Shown here: piece after piece, positions 6,801 through 7,913 of the stretch
Layout of the letters: each line of letters starts with the position of its first letter
Numbering within the stretch: the stretch's first letter is position 1
NCBI GenBank assembly: GCA_937858775.1
Contig: CALLYX010000432.1
Coordinates: 1-7,913, forward strand
Reading direction: 5' to 3'
Length of the DNA: 7,913 nucleotides
DNA from: an uncultured bacterium
GTDB taxonomy: Bacteria > Auribacterota > Tritonobacteria > UBA1439
Notes under the pieces: generated by a model
What the model saw: only the letters and a program-made list of their open reading frames with translations
Database searches by the model: none
Told to the model about the DNA's origin: nothing
Position numbers and translations under genes: made by a program

Positions 6801-7861
6801 GGCTTCACCTCCCCGCCCTCCGGCTCTCCGCCGGGGAATGGGTCCCCCAGCGCCCGGTTCAAGGCATCCCGCGCCTCCCTCGCCGCGCGCCGCACGCCGG
6901 GGCGCGCGTCATTCTCCAGCGCCGTGATCCGCGGCAGGGCGTCCTTCATCCCGGCGATCCGCGCCGCCCGAATCGCGTTCTCCGTCCCCGCCCCCTTCCC
7001 ATCGTCGAGCATGCGCCTTACAGTGGCGCGGTTCCTCCTCAGCGCGTTGGCGCACGAACCGTTGTCGAAGCGCCCCGCGTGCCTGACGAGCGGCTCGACA
7101 ACCTCCTCGCCCCCCATGCTCCCGAGCGCGAACGCGCCCGACCCGTGAAGCCTCCTGTCGGGCGTCTTCTCCAGCACCCCGGCGATGACCGGGATGCTCT
7201 CCCTGTCGTTCAACCGGCCGAGCGCGCCCGCCGCCGTCCGCCGCACGGCAGGCGCGGCGCCATCGTCCGCCAGGCGCCTGCGCATCGCGGGCGCCGCCTC
7301 CGCGGTCCCCGCCCTCCCGGCAGCGATGCACGCCGCCGCGAGCAACCCGGCGTCACGTTCCTCCTCCATCAGCGCGGCCAGCCGCCGGCCGAACTCCCGT
7401 CTCGCCCTTTCCCTGATCAGCCCCTTTTCAGAGAAGAGCGCGATCATCCCCGCCTCGACGGTCAGCGCCTTCGCGCGCACGAACGCGTCGTCCCCACCAG
7501 CCCACGACACGGCGTCGAGCATGGACAGCAGGGCGCGCGCCCCGGCGGCGTCCTCCACCCCGCGCTTGTAGAGAACGAGGGAGTCGATCATGATCCAGCG
7601 GTATTTCGGATCCGCGCCGCGGTCGAGCGCCGCCCCGGCGATCGCGTCGAAATCAGGCGCGTCCCCCCAGGCCGCTCTCAGACCGCCGGCCGCGCGGGCT
7701 ATCCCCGCCTCGTCCCCTTCCGCGCACGCGTTCTTGAGCGCATCCAGGCACGACTTCACCTCGGACGAGGGCGGCGACCATCCCGCCGTTGGAGGCGCCG
7801 CGCCCGCAGCGGCAGCCAGCAAAATCAACGCGCAGACAGCGCAGGAGGTAAGGCGTTTCAT
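6797..7861 (-). CDS. Exported HEAT-repeat protein, function unknown
   Basis: This encodes a 354-residue protein. The start at 7861 was chosen because residues 1-22 form a clean signal peptide (MKRL, a hydrophobic Leu/Ala run, then AGAA before PP). An AAGGCGG Shine-Dalgarno-like site also lies seven bases upstream. The frame stays open upstream, with another ATG at 7909, but starting there would bury the signal peptide behind 16 residues. No lipobox cysteine is visible, so a soluble periplasmic or secreted protein is inferred. The N-terminal half (about 33-165) is helical and not recognised. From about residue 172 to 339 there are HEAT/PBS-lyase-like helical pairs, for example 205-233 (AVRRTAAGALGRLNDRESIP) and 236-263; the unit near 264-294 is irregular. 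HEAT repeats normally mediate protein binding, and no catalytic motif was seen. It ends in TGA inside the start of the following giant gene (ATGA overlap), so a shared role is plausible but unproven. Gene confidence is high; function is unknown. Confidence 0.88.
   Translation of the reverse strand: MKRLTSCAVCALILLAAAAGAAPPTAGWSPPSSEVKSCLDALKNACAEGDEAGIARAAGGLRAAWGDAPDFDAIAGAALDRGADPKYRWIMIDSLVLYKRGVEDAAGARALLSMLDAVSWAGGDDAFVRAKALTVEAGMIALFSEKGLIRERARREFGRRLAALMEEERDAGLLAAACIAAGRAGTAEAAPAMRRRLADDGAAPAVRRTAAGALGRLNDRESIPVIAGVLEKTPDRRLHGSGAFALGSMGGEEVVEPLVRHAGRFDNGSCANALRRNRATVRRMLDDGKGAGTENAIRAARIAGMKDALPRITALENDARPGVRRAAREARDALNRALGDPFPGGEPEGGEVKP
6805..6812 (-). promoter_or_regulatory. Strong Shine-Dalgarno site of the giant gene
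   Basis: On the minus strand this reads GGAGGTGA, followed by AGCC and the ATG at 6800. It lies inside the last codons of the HEAT-repeat gene, whose TGA overlaps the ATG (ATGA). A near-perfect site plus the four-base overlap fixes this start and suggests that ribosomes finishing the HEAT gene can re-initiate here. Confidence 0.8.
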
Positions 7862-7868
7862 GACACCG

Positions 7869-7875
7869 CCGCCTT
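7869..7875 (-). promoter_or_regulatory. Shine-Dalgarno-like site of the HEAT-repeat gene
   Basis: On the minus strand this reads AAGGCGG, one mismatch from AAGGAGG, with seven bases before the ATG at 7861. It supports the internal ATG as the start rather than the upstream ATG at 7909. No convincing promoter is visible in the remaining bases to the window edge. Confidence 0.5.
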
Positions 7876-7913
7876 TGACGCGTCGCGGGAAGCCGGAGAA
7901 AAGTCGCATCTCA

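Noticed and set aside
4032..7148. A 1038-codon open frame on the plus strand, antisense to the giant gene and the HEAT gene
   Set aside because: Its translation is Arg/Val/His/Asp-rich without recognisable domains, it spans the junction of two well-supported minus-strand genes, and long antisense frames are common opposite GC-rich coding sequence.
7862..7909. Upstream ATG at 7909 as the start of the HEAT-repeat protein
   Set aside because: It would add 16 residues including PRRVKGGG before a standard signal peptide, while the ATG at 7861 has an AAGGCGG site at proper distance. The frame is open to the window edge, so this is likely but not proven.
7862..7913. Promoter for the two-gene unit
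   Set aside because: Only 52 bases precede the first gene and no convincing -35/-10 pair is present; transcription probably begins outside the window.

Overview
The window holds two genes, both on the minus strand and read from right to left. They overlap by four bases and probably form one transcriptional unit. The sequence is GC-rich, and the protein style is that of an uncultivated Gram-negative bacterium: very long mosaic secreted protein, Pro-Thr linkers, calcium-binding DxDxDG strings, and a beta-helix ending in an 'IDAGDP...NMGAYGG' signature. Planctomycete/PVC-like or related candidate phyla are plausible, but there is no rRNA or housekeeping marker to fix the lineage.

Layout in the direction of transcription. 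(1) 7861 to 6797 encodes a 354-residue exported protein with a signal peptide and a C-terminal half of HEAT-like helical repeats. (2) 6800 to 48 encodes a 2250-residue exported mosaic protein. In order it has: a signal peptide; a candidate circularly permuted NlpC/P60 (papain-like) domain; two Ig-like/OmpL47-like modules; an LVIVD-type beta-propeller; a complete-looking M23 (LytM) zinc endopeptidase domain; an FnIII-like module; a calcium-binding (TSP3-like) stretch; a right-handed beta-helix with a choice-of-anchor Q-like end; a PKD-like module; a second calcium-binding stretch; a Pro-Thr linker; and 13 to 14 HAF-family repeats of 43 residues (129 bp). A strong Shine-Dalgarno sequence precedes the large gene and its start overlaps the stop of the HEAT gene, which suggests coupled translation.

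The most notable point is at the left edge. The large reading frame stops at an amber codon (TAG, 50 to 48) in the middle of a Pro-Thr linker, and the same frame continues the linker without interruption for 15 more codons to the window edge. The annotated C-terminus is therefore probably not the original end: a nonsense mutation, an assembly error, or amber recoding/readthrough are all possible. Together the genes suggest a cell-surface or periplasmic function with one well-supported and one probable peptidoglycan-cleaving module on a large adhesive scaffold. No defence system, mobile element, RNA gene or CRISPR array is visible.
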